Shown: in pieces, positions 1 to 10,666 of the stretch
How the letters are laid out: each line of letters starts with the position of its first letter
Numbering within the stretch: the first letter of the stretch is position 1
Origin: Skeletonema tropicum
Taxonomy: Eukaryota; Bacillariophyta; Thalassiosirophyceae; Thalassiosirales; Thalassiosiraceae
Length of the DNA: 64,000 nt
Direction: 5' to 3'
NCBI GenBank assembly: GCA_037178625.1
Contig: CM074127.1
Location: forward strand, 3,906,001 to 3,970,000
Translations under genes and position numbers: made by a program
Notes under the pieces: generated by a model
What the model saw: the letters and a program-made list of their open reading frames with translations, nothing else
The model's database searches: none
Told to the model about the DNA's origin: nothing

Positions 1-2
1 TG

Positions 3-1654
3 TCAGCAGTGCGGTCAAGAGAGAAGATATTATTTATTGCGTCCACTGAATCAACAGAGAGATACACCGCAAGATCATCCATCACCACACGCAGCCAAAC
101 AAAGAGCAAGAAAAAGGCTGTCATTAAAAAAGAAACGGATTATCTTGTGTCCTTGTCAGCGTTACGATCAGAGAGGATGCTGCGTGATAGACGCAAACGC
201 AGCAAAATGATGCCGACAACGAAAAGAGATGTGCGCAGTAATTGCCTTGTAGCATCGTCTGAAACGTCCCCAACCCAGCATTCGCCCGTTTTTAAAGCAC
301 CCGTAGCAAAAAGGCGACCAAGAAGAAGAATGTTAGTACTACTTCACCTCCTTCCAACGTTATTATTAATGATATGCCGCCGATCAATTCCAGCAAATGC
401 ACAACATGTGGCTTCATTCTTACAGAAGAAATTTATTTACGCGCTATCAAACTATCGCATGCGGTCTTCGACTCTTCTCGTTGTATCCAGTGTGCAGAAC
501 GAGATATGCAGCTTCATCGCTCTTTTCAAAGGAATCGTCATATGCAGTCTCTGTATCATAGACAACAACAATTACCTAGAAGTTGTATCACACCAAATGA
601 AACCATGTCAATCAACCTTGAAGTTTTTTTGAATAATCAACTGAAAACTTATGCGCCACTCATTATTAGCCTCTACGCAAGAACGGAGTGGAGAGTGAAT
701 GTTATCGGCGTGGAGAACGATACATTGACCGCCAAAGAATACAATGATGAGGTTTGTGCTATAAATTGTGCTTTGTGGGATGCAGATGATACGGAGTCTC
801 CACACCCAAATACGTTGCAGCATAATGATTCTGTAGATTTGACTGTTGTGAAACTTGGCAACCATAAAGGCAAATGGGACTTCCTTGCCATCTCTAACCC
901 ACAGTATGATCAAAACAGCATGAATTCACTCTCCGCTCATGAGAACGAAAGTATTCTACGTCGTGTTAAAGCAAACAGACCAGGACCGGCATCTGGATTT
1001 CTACAGTTTCAAGAGGAGTCCTTCAGCCACACACGAGTGACACAAAAACCAACAAGTTTGATGTTAGCAGCGTCGCCGAGGGGATCGGCAATGAGGAAGC
1101 TGTACATCAATGATAACAATGTCATTAAGCTATGTAACTTCGGATACCCAAAGTTGTTGATGAACAGATTGACGAAAGAGGAGAAGCTACAGTACTCACA
1201 AAACAATCCATTCTATCAGAGCATATTAGTCAAAGAGGCGTTAGCCTACATTGCCTCGGTGGCATGTCTTGTTAGTTTGGGCATTATAAAGAACGACAAA
1301 TACTTCCCGCAGCTCAATGCAATCCTGAAGGAATGTGACGATGAATCAATTGAAATTGCACTTGTTAGATGGATGGCAAGCACTGGAGAAATGAGAAACC
1401 ACCAACAATTGCCTTGTCACACTGATAGCAACAAGTCCAACGACAAAGAGCACCCATTAGAATTGTACAGCATTCACAATCGAGTTGACTCCCAGCAAGG
1501 GCATGGTTTTCTTTATTTCCCACTTCAGAATTTCTGCCTGAGAGTTGCCTCTGACAAAAATGTCGTCGTTTGCAATCTTTCTCATTCGCCACATGCACCT
1601 GACAAGTCAAGAAATACTGATACTTGGTCTCGTGTTCATGGGCCATGGCCATAA
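3..1654 (+). CDS. Unknown protein, 5'-partial, with an apparent frameshift
   Basis: I do not recognise this gene. The reading frame is open from the left edge in frame 3 (Lys/Arg/Ser-rich) to about position 311, then continues in frame 2 to the stop at 1652-1654. The switch falls on a run of five A (308-312). Re-reading one base there joins two protein-like stretches, VFKAPVAK and KATKKKNVSTTSPP. The frame-2 part alone has an ATG at 374 and would encode 426 residues. It carries two CxxC pairs near its start (KCTTCG and RCIQC, about 27 residues apart), suggesting a small zinc-binding module, followed by a mixed globular region without a familiar motif. Possible ATGs in the upstream frame lie at 177 and 207. 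It may be a recent pseudogene, a sequence error or a true frameshifted gene. The coding nature of the frame-2 part is fairly secure; the function is unknown. Confidence 0.5.
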
Positions 1655-2035
1655 AAAATTACGTCAGTTCTCATGGTTCATTTCTAAGGTAGTAACGAAG
1701 AAATAGATAGATAGATAGATTATTTTAGTCACTACTCTCTCTAGATACAAGTGTCAGTAGAGAAAGTGTCAGTAGAGAAAGAAGAATTTAAAGCTGCAGG
1801 TGATCGGGCTAGCCCTGAAGACACCTCTGTGCCAACTGCAATCAATATTTTTGGCACTTTTGTACATAAGTAGGAATCAATACTGCTACAAAATAGGAAT
1901 CAGTATTCCTTGCTAGGAATAAATACAGGAATAAGCAAGAAGAAAGAGAGAGAGTGAGGATCATAACAAACTATACCTGAAGCTTTCAAGACGACATAAC
2001 TGAGTCATTATAAAATTCTTCGACATATGCAGCTT
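1655..2035. other. Intergenic, convergent, with short simple repeats
   Basis: This lies between the stops of two convergent genes. It holds a short GATA microsatellite (about 1703-1720), a perfect 15-bp tandem duplication (GTGTCAGTAGAGAAA at 1751-1765 and 1766-1780), and several spaced copies of TAGGAAT(C/A) between 1870 and 1940. No gene is supported. Confidence 0.7.
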
Positions 2036-3448
2036 TCAATAAGTCCTTCGTCTCATCAGTGCTAAGATTACAGATTCATTTTCCATGAAGAAACACGTAA
2101 TGGCTACTACTTTGTCTTCCAATGCCCACCTTGCAACTGTATCATGATCGAAATACATGGGTGGACAATCTTTCGTGGACAATCCCCTTAGAATGATATT
2201 CGCCTTGTACACCACTTTGTTCAAAACAGACACCTTTCCGACAACTTGAATCCCAATCGCATCCTTCGCAACACAAGGATCAACATCAGTTTGTGATTTT
2301 GTTTCGTCCAAAAACAGAACAGTCTGAATCAATCCCCAAGTCGTTTTTGTTAATCTTTTCCCAATCAGCTTTGCAGCTGCGCAATTTGCCTTGTTGTGGC
2401 CTATACCCTTACAAAGATCGCAAGTTGAATTGTGACATTTGTTTGCCGTAACCACTGCTTCCACTCCACTTATCTTTCTTTTCGTGCAAGTTCCACCTTC
2501 GCCACGTTTCCTTGTAGAAGGAAGGATGCCTTGAGGGTTGTTGATGGTATTCTTACCATCTGCAACTGTAAGATCAAGGTACGACGCAGCTGCTCCTTTT
2601 AATTCTTCTTCCCCGACTTTTTGAATATTTGCAATCATGTAATTCAAAACTGGCAAAAGCTTAAGGTAGGTTTCTTTACTGCGTGATGCAATAGTGGCAA
2701 GCTGTTTTCCTTTGTCCAACAGAGTATTGTGCATTGTAGTCGAACTCAAACGTGTCGCTTTCTTTGCTGTATAACGTTTTGCAATCAATGGGTGGGCAAC
2801 AAGATCTGACACAAATTCACCTACGCCTTCACCACCAACTTGTACATTATCCATAGCATTAGTATCCAGCTCAACTGCACCAACGACTCCCTTCTCTTCT
2901 GGCAGATCAAGATCGGCACCCCCAAAATCGGCGGCAGGAGTGTCATCAATGGATGAACCACCATTTCTTTGTGGTGCTGAAGATATGGCAGGGATTGACT
3001 TCACTTCCGTATCATTAAGTTTCCAATGATTGTGAAACTGTGACTCATTGAATTCAAAATCGCATACTCGTTGGATGTGCTTGCATGGCTGTCCGCTATT
3101 GATGTCCCTTTTGCACCACTTGCAGTAATACACACCATCTCTGAATTCTACGACCCTCCTTGGTTGTGTCACTCTATCTTGACCTTATAAATAAACCAAA
3201 TATGCCTTCGTCACACCTCTTGCCTGTTGCTCAGCAGAAAGTACTGCCATTTCCTCGTATGAGTACTCTTGTTTGTCTTGATGAAGTTATCCACAACTTT
3301 GACAGAACATTTCATTGAACATTCTTTAGCCGGAGGTTGACATACCCGCACCAGAGGAAGAAGCAGGACCAGGATTCATTAGATTGCTTGGTGACGACCT
3401 CCCCCCACTGTTATCATTGTTAATATCCTGAGAATGTGCGGATTGCAT
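2036..3448 (-). CDS. Two-exon zinc-knuckle protein of unknown function
   Basis: Exon 1 is 3346-3448, starting at the ATG on 3446-3448. A GT-AG intron covers 3184-3345, and exon 2 is 2036-3183. The phases fit and give 416 residues. Without the first exon the long frame would have to begin at GTG, which is why I add it. An N-terminal cysteine cluster (CKWC, then C and a C after HIQRV) resembles a BED-like or other small zinc finger. Around residue 285 there is a zinc knuckle, CDLCKGIGHNKANC, of the CxxCxxxGHNxxxC type common in mobile-element proteins and in expanded diatom families. The N-terminal third is acidic and low in complexity. The C-terminal part has no motif I know. It may derive from a transposable element, but no transposase catalytic motif is visible. 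Confidence 0.6.
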
Positions 3449-4102
3449 GGTGATGTATTAACAACTTAAGGCCTGGTTGTAGCACTTAGCTTACTTTATT
3501 TTTGTCATTGGCCGCTGCAGCAAATGCAGCAAATAGCTACATCTGGAAGGAAGGCCCTCTACTCTTGTGCTGAGATGCTCTGTAGACTGCTTCTTGTTGA
3601 AAGATAATTCTGCCTTTTAGGGTTAATAGAGAGAGCGTGGTATGGTGACGTGGCATAAATTGTCACATCATAGGGCGTGCCGAACCAGTGGCCAGAAAAG
3701 CCGTGCCCAACGTAGCCCCTATGGTGAGTTGGCTGGAAAATCCCTCTAGAGAAAAAATGGAAAATTGTACCATCCTGTACCAGTAATTTTTTTTTAGCAT
3801 AAAATCGGCGGTCAAAAATAAATCTTTTGCCAGATTTTTGCCAAGCAAGATGCAAGATCGCGATCTTTGAGATCAAAGCACGCAAGAGGGAGCACCATAA
3901 AGCAAGTATATTTGGTTGGTCGTGGACATATCAAATCCTGCTTCCAGAGTGAGGTAAGGACCATCGTGGTGCCATAACAACTTTCTTTAGTAGGTGAAAC
4001 GCCTTTTTCTTTGCCTTTTCTGCTTTCTTTTTAGCGCTGCTAATTCCGCAGCGATCTTCTCCTCTTCTGCTTTCTTTGCAGCCGCCTCTTCCTCTAGCAA
4101 CC
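3449..4102. other. Intergenic, divergent promoter region with a coding-like relic
   Basis: This separates two divergent start codons. No ATG-initiated gene is supported. On the minus strand 3987-4095 reads as an uninterrupted Glu/Ala/Lys-rich helix-like stretch ending in TAA, possibly the tail of a lost gene. On the plus strand the same bases form the pyrimidine-rich leader of the phospholipase gene. Confidence 0.4.
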
Positions 4103-6766
4103 ATGGACGCCGCAATCAAGACAAAGAACGCAGTCTTCAACAAACTTTTGAAGAGGGATAGCGATGCCTGCACCCTCTGGGGCATGCTCCACATCAAAAT
4201 CATCCAATGTTCCAACCTCAGGAATCTCGATAGGATGGGTATCAAGAATGTAAGAACTGTTGTCGGGAAGGATCGTGACAAGTCGGACCCCTACGTGACC
4301 GCCTTCTTGGATGATTATCGGCTGTTGAAAACGCGTCACATTAATGACGATCTGAATCCCAAGTTTGACGAGGACTTTTATTGCCCTGTAGGCCATTGCA
4401 CGAAAGGCATCACCTTCCGTGTCAGCGACAAGGACATAGTTCTAGATGAATCTTTGGGGAAGTACTTCTTGCCTGTTCAGGAACTTATCCAGTTGGTGGA
4501 TGAGAAGGACATCGAGGCAGATGCATCTCTTGTGCAGGGGGATTTGAAGCGAGTTGGACTGCACAAAGTTGCCAATCTCGTGGCAGATAAGCGAATGTTG
4601 AATCTCGATAAGAGGGATCGTGGGACCTTGGAATTCTTTGTCGAGTTTATTCCCGTTCGAATGTTGGCCAATACGATGGAAGTGCCCGGGTGTTACTTTA
4701 ACCAAACCAAGGGGAATTCTGTCAAGCTCTACATGAATGCCGACGACGACGGATCTTCTCCTTTGGTCAAATTTGGTAACGATGAGAAGGTGTGGGAACC
4801 ACCAAGGCTGTGGCGTGATATCTATGATGCCATTTGTAATGCCAAGACTTTTGTTTACATGGTTGGTTGGTCTATAGATACAGATCAGTACCTGTTGCGT
4901 GGCGATGAGTTAAAAGAAGCGCAAGCAGCAGGTAAGTATGACCCTCAGATTGGCCCTTTATTGAAGCAAAAAGCGGAAGAAAATGTGAGGGTTAATTTGA
5001 TGCAGTGGGATGACTTTAGTAGTGGCGTAATGTTCCCAGGTATGATGAAGACATATGATGAGAAAACAAGGGCGTATTTCAAGAGTTCACCAGTGAATGC
5101 AGCTTTCATGAGCATGATTGGCGGAGAAACAAATACGGTACTTGAGGGCCAGAACAAGAAGATGGCATTTACTCATCATCAAAAGTTCATCGTCATGGAT
5201 TCTCCAAAGAAGAATGGAGATGGGAGGGAACTGCTAGCTTTTGTTGGAGGAATTGACCTTACTGAAGGTCGTTGGGACAATCAAAAACATCCTCTTTTTC
5301 GGACCCTTCAAAGCGACCATAAAGGTGATTATTATAGCAAATGCTTCCATACCAGCAAAGAAAATGGTCCAAGACAGGTGAGTGAATATGCCTTTGAAAC
5401 CATCTCTTGTTGCTATTAGATGTTCACCACCAGTATCAATTCCTTTTTCAATCAGCCTTGGCACGACATCCACAGTGCTGTGCGTGGTCCAGAGGCGATT
5501 CATATAATTCAGGCTTTCGAGGAAAGGTGGAAGAAGCAAGCCAATGCTGCGCAGCTTGTCGACCTCAAAGAAGCAGGATTATTGAATGTAGAAGAACTGG
5601 ACAATTCAGGGGGTTGGTGTGCTCAGCTGTCGAGGTCGATCGACTCTCGTGTAAATGACTTTGATCCTTCAATTGTGAAGGCATTTCAGTCAACTGATAC
5701 TTATATTAGTTCCTTTGATTGGATTGATGTGAAAGATAAAAATGCGAAGTTGTCGAAGAAGTACGATACTGCGAGCAATGCAGTAGTTTCATACGCTCGC
5801 TGCCTCGACCAAAAGAAAGGGCGCTTGGTGGACACTAGTATCCACGATACCAACATCCATCATATCCGCCGAGCCAAGCACTCAATCTATATTGAATCAC
5901 AGTACTTCATGGGTAGCTCGTTTATGTGGTCTAAGGACAATTCCGTAAAGTGCAGCAATATGATTGCTTCTGAGCTTACGTTGAAGATCTGCGAAAAGAT
6001 CGCTGCGGGGGAACCGTTCACTGTTTACATTCTGCTCCCAATGTGGATGGAAGGTGTCCCGGCAAAAGGACACCTTCAAGGGTTGCTGCACTGGCAACGA
6101 GTGACGATTGAGGCCATGCACCAAAAAGTCAAGCATGCGCTCGACATTCGTATGGCAAACTCATCTGAATTTGGATTGAAAGTATCAGACTATTTGAATT
6201 TCTATTGCCTGGGAACGCGAGAAACTGAGCAAGGCAGCGAGGCAAAGGGAAACCCCGTGACCGAAGATGAGAATGTGCTAAGTGAAACTCGTCGTCATCA
6301 GATATACATTCACTCGAAGATGATGATAGTTGATGATGATGTTGCTCTGATTGGCACTGCAAATATTAACCAACGTTCTCTAGATGGATGCCGCGACTCT
6401 GAGATTATGATGACATCATGGCAACCCGATCATGTTGCTACAAAAGATTCAATTCCTAATGGAGACATTCATGCCTTTAGAATGCACATTTGGGCAGCTA
6501 TCACAAACCAGATGGACGATGCATTTCGTAACCCTAGCAGCCCTGAGTGCGTCAGAGCATTCAATCAGATTGCAGAAAAGAATTGGCAGAAGTACATTGG
6601 TGAAGAAACTGTTGAAATGGATTCTCACTTGCTTCCTTTCCCCCTTGAATTTGATGGTGTCAAGCTGAAGGCACGTGCAGGATTGAAGGACGGATGTTTC
6701 ACTGACACAAAAGCAGCTGCAATTGGAAAGCAATCCATGATCTTTCCAGAGATCTTCCTAACTTGA
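4103..6766 (+). CDS. Phospholipase D with C2 domain
   Basis: The enzyme would hydrolyse phospholipids such as phosphatidylcholine to phosphatidic acid at cytoplasmic membrane faces. Exon 1 is 4103-5377, the intron 5378-5455 (GTGAGT...CAG, 78 bp, phase 0), exon 2 5456-6766, giving 861 residues. The splice restores the family block GPRQ|PWHDIH exactly. Residues 10-165 form a C2 domain (LHIKIIQCSNL, SDPYVTAFL). The two catalytic HKD motifs are intact: HHQKFIVMD near residue 357 and HSKMMIVDD near 711, the second followed by IGTANINQRSLDG. The length and the C2-HKD-HKD order match plant-type C2-PLDs rather than PX/PH-PLDs. The ATG at 4103 sits in ACCATGG context; the frame upstream offers only TTG. 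The retained intron would introduce an early stop at 5417-5419. Confidence 0.93.
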
Positions 6767-7307
6767 GCATGCGATGTGCATTCCCACTTTAGAAGCTTCT
6801 TATCTGTTAAACGTAATGACTCTCTCTCTAGGATTGAAGACCAATCTTAACCTTCACTACTCCTATTCATTAGCTTCCTCCCTCTTACTTGATATTGTAC
6901 CCGACGTAAAACGCAACGGCTACCTACTTATGACTGCACACTCGAACCTGGATTGTACCCCTCATCATTTTCTCCGACAACTTTCAAAATCTTATCCGAA
7001 GGGTTAAGTTTTTGTATCCTATTTCAAGCAATGTGGTAAAAAGTAAGGAAAAGGAACCGATTCTATTTTCCCCCCCTTCGAGATCGATAGATCAGCCATT
7101 TGACCGAAAATATTTTACCTCGGAGAGGTAACACCGCCACCAGATGCCAGATGCCTTCATCAGCCTCATCGAGATTTATTTACAGGTTTCATTGTACCGG
7201 GATACGGGAACATTGCATCGGAGAGAGAATACAAGAGGAACGGAGCAGTTTCTAATTACTCTGTGGCGACAACAACACACCCAAATAATATAGAAATCTT
7301 ATAAACA
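6767..7307. promoter_or_regulatory. Intergenic region upstream of the Rab gene
   Basis: This holds the 3' end of the phospholipase transcript and the promoter and leader of the Rab gene. A C-run followed by TTCGAGATCGATAGATC occurs near 7070-7095, and CCAGATG is duplicated at 7140-7153. The small open frame at 6774-7007 has no ATG-initiated protein-like character. No clear TATA box is seen. Confidence 0.4.
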
Positions 7308-7928
7308 ATGAGCCAAGCAGCCCCTTACGATATGCAGTGTAAACTGCTCATGATCGGAGATTCCGGTGTGGGTAAAACTTGCCTGCTTTTGCGTTACGCA
7401 AATGACTCCTTTTCCCCCACCTTCATCACCACCATCGGTATTGATTTTAAGATCAAGAATGTGGAGGTCGATGGCAAGCGAATCAAGCTGCAAATTTGGG
7501 ACACTGCGGGGCAAGAGCGTTTCCGCACCATCACCACGTCCTATTTCCGCGGAGCTCAGGGCATTTTGCTTGTGTACGACGTGACGGACCGCAGATCTTT
7601 TGAATCTATTCGTAACTGGATCTCTCAAATCCAGCAACACGCCGATGTTCATGTGAATAAGATTTTGGTGGGAAATAAGTGCGATATGTTGGACGAGAAG
7701 GTTGTGAGCACGGAGGAGGGTCAAAGGTTAGCAAAGGAGTTCGGGGTGGACTTTTTTGAGTGCTCCGCCAAGAATGACATTAATGTTGAGCAGTCGTTTT
7801 TAGGGCTAGCCCGAGCTGTAAAGGATCGCTTAGTACAGGATGGAGGCGGGGGACCTTCAGCTTCTGGTGTTAGATCTCTTAAGAATCCTCCCGTTTCTGG
7901 CAACAGAAGAGCTAACAACTGTTGTTAA
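7308..7928 (+). CDS. Rab-family small GTPase, Rab8/Sec4-like
   Basis: This is a single-exon Rab protein of 206 residues, the usual family length, acting in polarised or post-Golgi vesicle transport if it is indeed Rab8-like. All guanine-nucleotide motifs are intact: the P-loop GDSGVGKT (17-24), switch I TTIGIDF (41-47), WDTAGQE (64-70), NKCD (123-126) and ECSAK (151-155). The tail ends in NNCC, a double-geranylgeranylation signal. The Rab-specific IGIDFKIK and [20 protein letters not shown] segments point to the Rab1/Rab8/Rab10 group, and [19 protein letters not shown] favours Rab8. Subfamily assignment is by eye only. It converges with the next gene. Confidence 0.95.
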   Translation: MSQAAPYDMQCKLLMIGDSGVGKTCLLLRYANDSFSPTFITTIGIDFKIKNVEVDGKRIKLQIWDTAGQERFRTITTSYFRGAQGILLVYDVTDRRSFESIRNWISQIQQHADVHVNKILVGNKCDMLDEKVVSTEEGQRLAKEFGVDFFECSAKNDINVEQSFLGLARAVKDRLVQDGGGGPSASGVRSLKNPPVSGNRRANNCC

Positions 7929-8331
7929 ATTGCTTGTAGCGGTTTAGGTGCGGTTGTTGTTTGTTATTTATGATCAAGCGTTGGTGGGATATTGCAGCCG
8001 ATGCGTAGATGAAATACGGGAAGTTGTCGTAGTTGAATTTTGAGATGGAATTGGTTTGGAGCCGGGCTGTGTTTGCTGTATCATCTCAGTATCCTCTGAC
8101 CCTCCTGGGGAGTGAGACATGAATGTAGTATCTATGCCATTGGAAAATCATTCAATGGTTGTGAAGTGTGTCCAATAAAATAGTGTTATATCCTACAATT
8201 AGTGGAGTGTGATTCTTTGAGAAGAGGGTCAAATTGAGTTTTCCTTGGTGAATACATAAGTCCTTTACTTGAACTCGCTTGAGGCTTAAATAGACTTACA
8301 AGATAGCAATAGGAAGACCAACGCTGGCTTC
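7929..8331. other. Convergent intergenic region
   Basis: This is 3' sequence of the Rab gene and of the next, oppositely oriented gene. An AATAAA-like signal (CCAATAAAATAG) lies near 8170-8182 on the plus strand. No gene is seen. Confidence 0.5.
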
Positions 8332-9618
8332 TCAATCCAGATCCAACACATCTTCATCATCTTCCTCTTCCTCATCAATATCTTCAAATTCTTCGTCCCC
8401 AGTTTCCTCCTCTTCAAACAGAGTCCCCTCCTCTGCCTCATCTTCCCCTTCAATATTCCACTTGGCTGCCTCTTCCTCCATTCTTTCTCTCCTCCTTTTC
8501 TCCATCTCTTTGATCTCCTCGGGAGTCTTAGGTTTCACATTGTTCTGTGCATTATGCTCTGCTCTACGGCGCTCCCTTTCTAACCGTCTTCCTTCCTTCG
8601 ACCCGTCATTTGCAGAGAAGGTTTGCTGAGGAGGCTTTTGATCTTCCTGGGCCTTTCGACGCGCTTGGTCCTTCTTACGGTCACGTTTTTGGCGCTCTGC
8701 CTCTTCGAGCTTTCTGGTACGTGTTTTGATGTTTGGAAGAGCAGGGATGTTCTTCACTTGCTTCCCATTCAGCGCATTACTCACAAGAGCATTCATTGAG
8801 TTGAATGTCAGGGAATCCTCAAGAGGTATGATTGATGTTTTGAGCCGTCCATCACCTTCTGCTAAGCCTCCACTGACCTTTTTGAAAACAACAAATCGAT
8901 GCTCTCCAGCAACATATTCAGGGAGATACTCCTCAAGATTCGTGAGGAAGAGAAGTGTACTATCAACTGATGCAAATTGAACAGAAGGATATTTGCCCAA
9001 AAGATTTGCCATTGCATGCTTTACAAATGGTTCTGGCTTTCCTCCTTTAAGAAGCAATCCACAAACATCTTTATTCAGACATTTCTCTTTCAGTTCCTTA
9101 GTTTTCTCAATCTTGGCAGCGTGAGGCTCTAACATCTGTTTTAGCAACTTTGTAAGCATCGCTCCAGTCTTAAGATGCTTTTCAGGAACCTGTTTGGGAG
9201 GACCAACCTTACCAGATACAAAGATAGTTGGTCGCTTCTTTTTGTTGAGTTTAAACTTTTCGTAGATTGTCTTTCCGGAATCTGGCAACACATGATCACA
9301 ATCAATTATTGCATAATCGACAGGCGCTGATCCATCATCATGAGAGTCTTGGAAGACACTTGAAACAGGCAGACCTACTGACCCATCTTTAGCTTCAGGG
9401 TGACAGAGAACAGCAAAATCCTTGCCCGATGCTCCCTCTCCAAAGAATACCTCCCGGAGTGCAAGTTGATCATTGACATCAATACGAGGTATTTCAGCAC
9501 TCATTCCTTTCATGAAGTAGTAGGCAAGCATTGCAAGAGCAACACCAGCGGCAGGCTTCAGGAGCTTGTCTAGCGGCGGAGCCTTTTCTGTCGTCTTTTT
9601 CTTTGTAACTCGCCCCAT
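8332..9618 (-). CDS. Acidic-tailed single-pass membrane protein, possible thioredoxin-like fold
   Basis: This single-exon gene encodes 428 residues. A basic N-terminus (GRVTKKKTTEK) is followed by one hydrophobic segment (about residues 22-40, PAAGVALAMLAYYFMKGM), giving a signal-anchor topology. The middle (50-300) is a mixed alpha/beta region with strands such as PTIFVSG and VQFASVDS that could be thioredoxin-like; no CxxC redox pair is present. Residues 310-390 are a highly charged Arg/Glu/Lys coiled coil and the last 40 residues are almost all Glu/Asp. The overall plan (membrane anchor, thioredoxin-like lumenal part, charged tail) recalls ER-resident J-protein or UBX-like adaptors, but no J or UBX domain is visible. 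Function is not assigned. Confidence 0.8.
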   Translation of the reverse strand: MGRVTKKKTTEKAPPLDKLLKPAAGVALAMLAYYFMKGMSAEIPRIDVNDQLALREVFFGEGASGKDFAVLCHPEAKDGSVGLPVSSVFQDSHDDGSAPVDYAIIDCDHVLPDSGKTIYEKFKLNKKKRPTIFVSGKVGPPKQVPEKHLKTGAMLTKLLKQMLEPHAAKIEKTKELKEKCLNKDVCGLLLKGGKPEPFVKHAMANLLGKYPSVQFASVDSTLLFLTNLEEYLPEYVAGEHRFVVFKKVSGGLAEGDGRLKTSIIPLEDSLTFNSMNALVSNALNGKQVKNIPALPNIKTRTRKLEEAERQKRDRKKDQARRKAQEDQKPPQQTFSANDGSKEGRRLERERRRAEHNAQNNVKPKTPEEIKEMEKRRRERMEEEAAKWNIEGEDEAEEGTLFEEEETGDEEFEDIDEEEEDDEDVLDLD

Positions 9619-10136
9619 ATTTCAAATTTTAGTGATGTAGAGAGATAAGAAGATGCTACTGTGTACACAGTTCTTATGATGCTGTATGCTTCATGGTCGG
9701 TAGTGTGCGGTGAGCGGCATAAGCGCTGGTTCATTTTTTGAAGTTTCACGTGGAGGCTGTGTTACAAGTTATCTACGGCTACCACCACCTATCTACGGCT
9801 ACCAACATCCTCGGCCGATTCTTCTGCTCGGCCGGCCGGGCGGACGTTCTCTCTTCTCTTTATTTCACCGATACGGATGCACGGACAAAAGCTTTGTGTC
9901 CTAAAACTGCATGCACTGATGCAGCATTGCAAGTGACTCCTTTGAGTAGTTGCAAGCTGGTTGGGAGCGATAGCGTTGTTGGTGTCGGTGGTTACATACT
10001 TATGTTTATGGCCGTCGGGAAAATAAACTGATCGTGCTTGCGTTGGCCTTTTCCTTGTCATTTGTTCAGAGGAACTTATCGCATAAAAATTCTTTGTTGC
10101 CCGGGAATTAGAAGCAAGAACTTTCAAATCAACAAA
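9619..10136. promoter_or_regulatory. Divergent promoter region with a 20-bp tandem repeat
   Basis: This lies between two divergent start codons and probably holds both promoters. ATCTACGGCTACCA(C/A)C is present twice in tandem (9771-9790 and 9791-9810, differing at a few end bases), followed by a GC-rich CGGCCGGCCGGGCGG block at 9826-9842. No coding sequence is supported. Confidence 0.45.
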
Positions 10137-10563
10137 ATGTCATCGATCAATACTCCTGAAGAAGTAATGGCTGCAGAGCGAGAGCAAGGTGCAGTATTCT
10201 TGGATGTTCGAGGTGAAGACGAAGTGAAGGCAGAGAGTCTTCAATTAAGACCATTTAAGCAAGCGAAATGTTCTTTAGATGATTGCTCTGAATTGATGAG
10301 TAAAGCTGAGACTCTCTTGCCTGATAAGAGTGGTGAGTTACATAGTATGAATGCTTACTTAAAATGCTCACTCTTCTTCCACAATTAACTCATTTCTACG
10401 ATGTTTTTTTTGTGGTTTCTCAAACAAATAAAATATAGCACCAGTTATCATTTTCTGTCGCTCTGGACGCAGAGCAGGCAAGGCGAAGGAGATATTAGAG
10501 CAAAAGGGTTACAAGAAAGTGCTAAACGCTGGTGGAGTGAGAGATTTGAGTTACTTGTCGTAG
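10137..10563 (+). CDS. Single-domain rhodanese (sulfurtransferase), two exons
   Basis: Exon 1 is 10137-10332 and exon 2 is 10439-10563, with an intron 10333-10438 (GTGAGT...TATAG, phase 1). The spliced protein has 106 residues, typical for a single rhodanese domain that moves sulfane sulfur onto thiol acceptors. Exon 1 gives the early block GAVFLDVRGEDE. Exon 2 supplies the active-site loop PVIIFCRSGRRAGKA, whose Cys carries the persulfide, and the closing VLNAGGVRDLSYLS. The second exon does not show up as an ordinary open frame because it is only 41 codons, so the gene is easy to miss. No targeting peptide is evident, which suggests a cytosolic protein. It converges with the SRPBCC gene, 103 bp away. 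Confidence 0.9.
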
Positions 10564-10666
10564 AGATTCTATTTGAAAATGTGTCTCCATACCGTATACA
10601 ATACTATTTAGAAAGTCATTAAATGCAGTTTTTCTATCATTCTAATTCAATCATTCAATTAGATTG

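Noticed and set aside
3559..3885. A 108-codon minus-strand frame upstream of the phospholipase gene
   Set aside because: It starts with TTG, has no ATG near its start, lies in a divergent promoter region and shows no family resemblance.
6774..7007. Plus-strand frame after the phospholipase stop
   Set aside because: It begins without a supporting context and its composition is random; taken as 3' UTR or promoter sequence.
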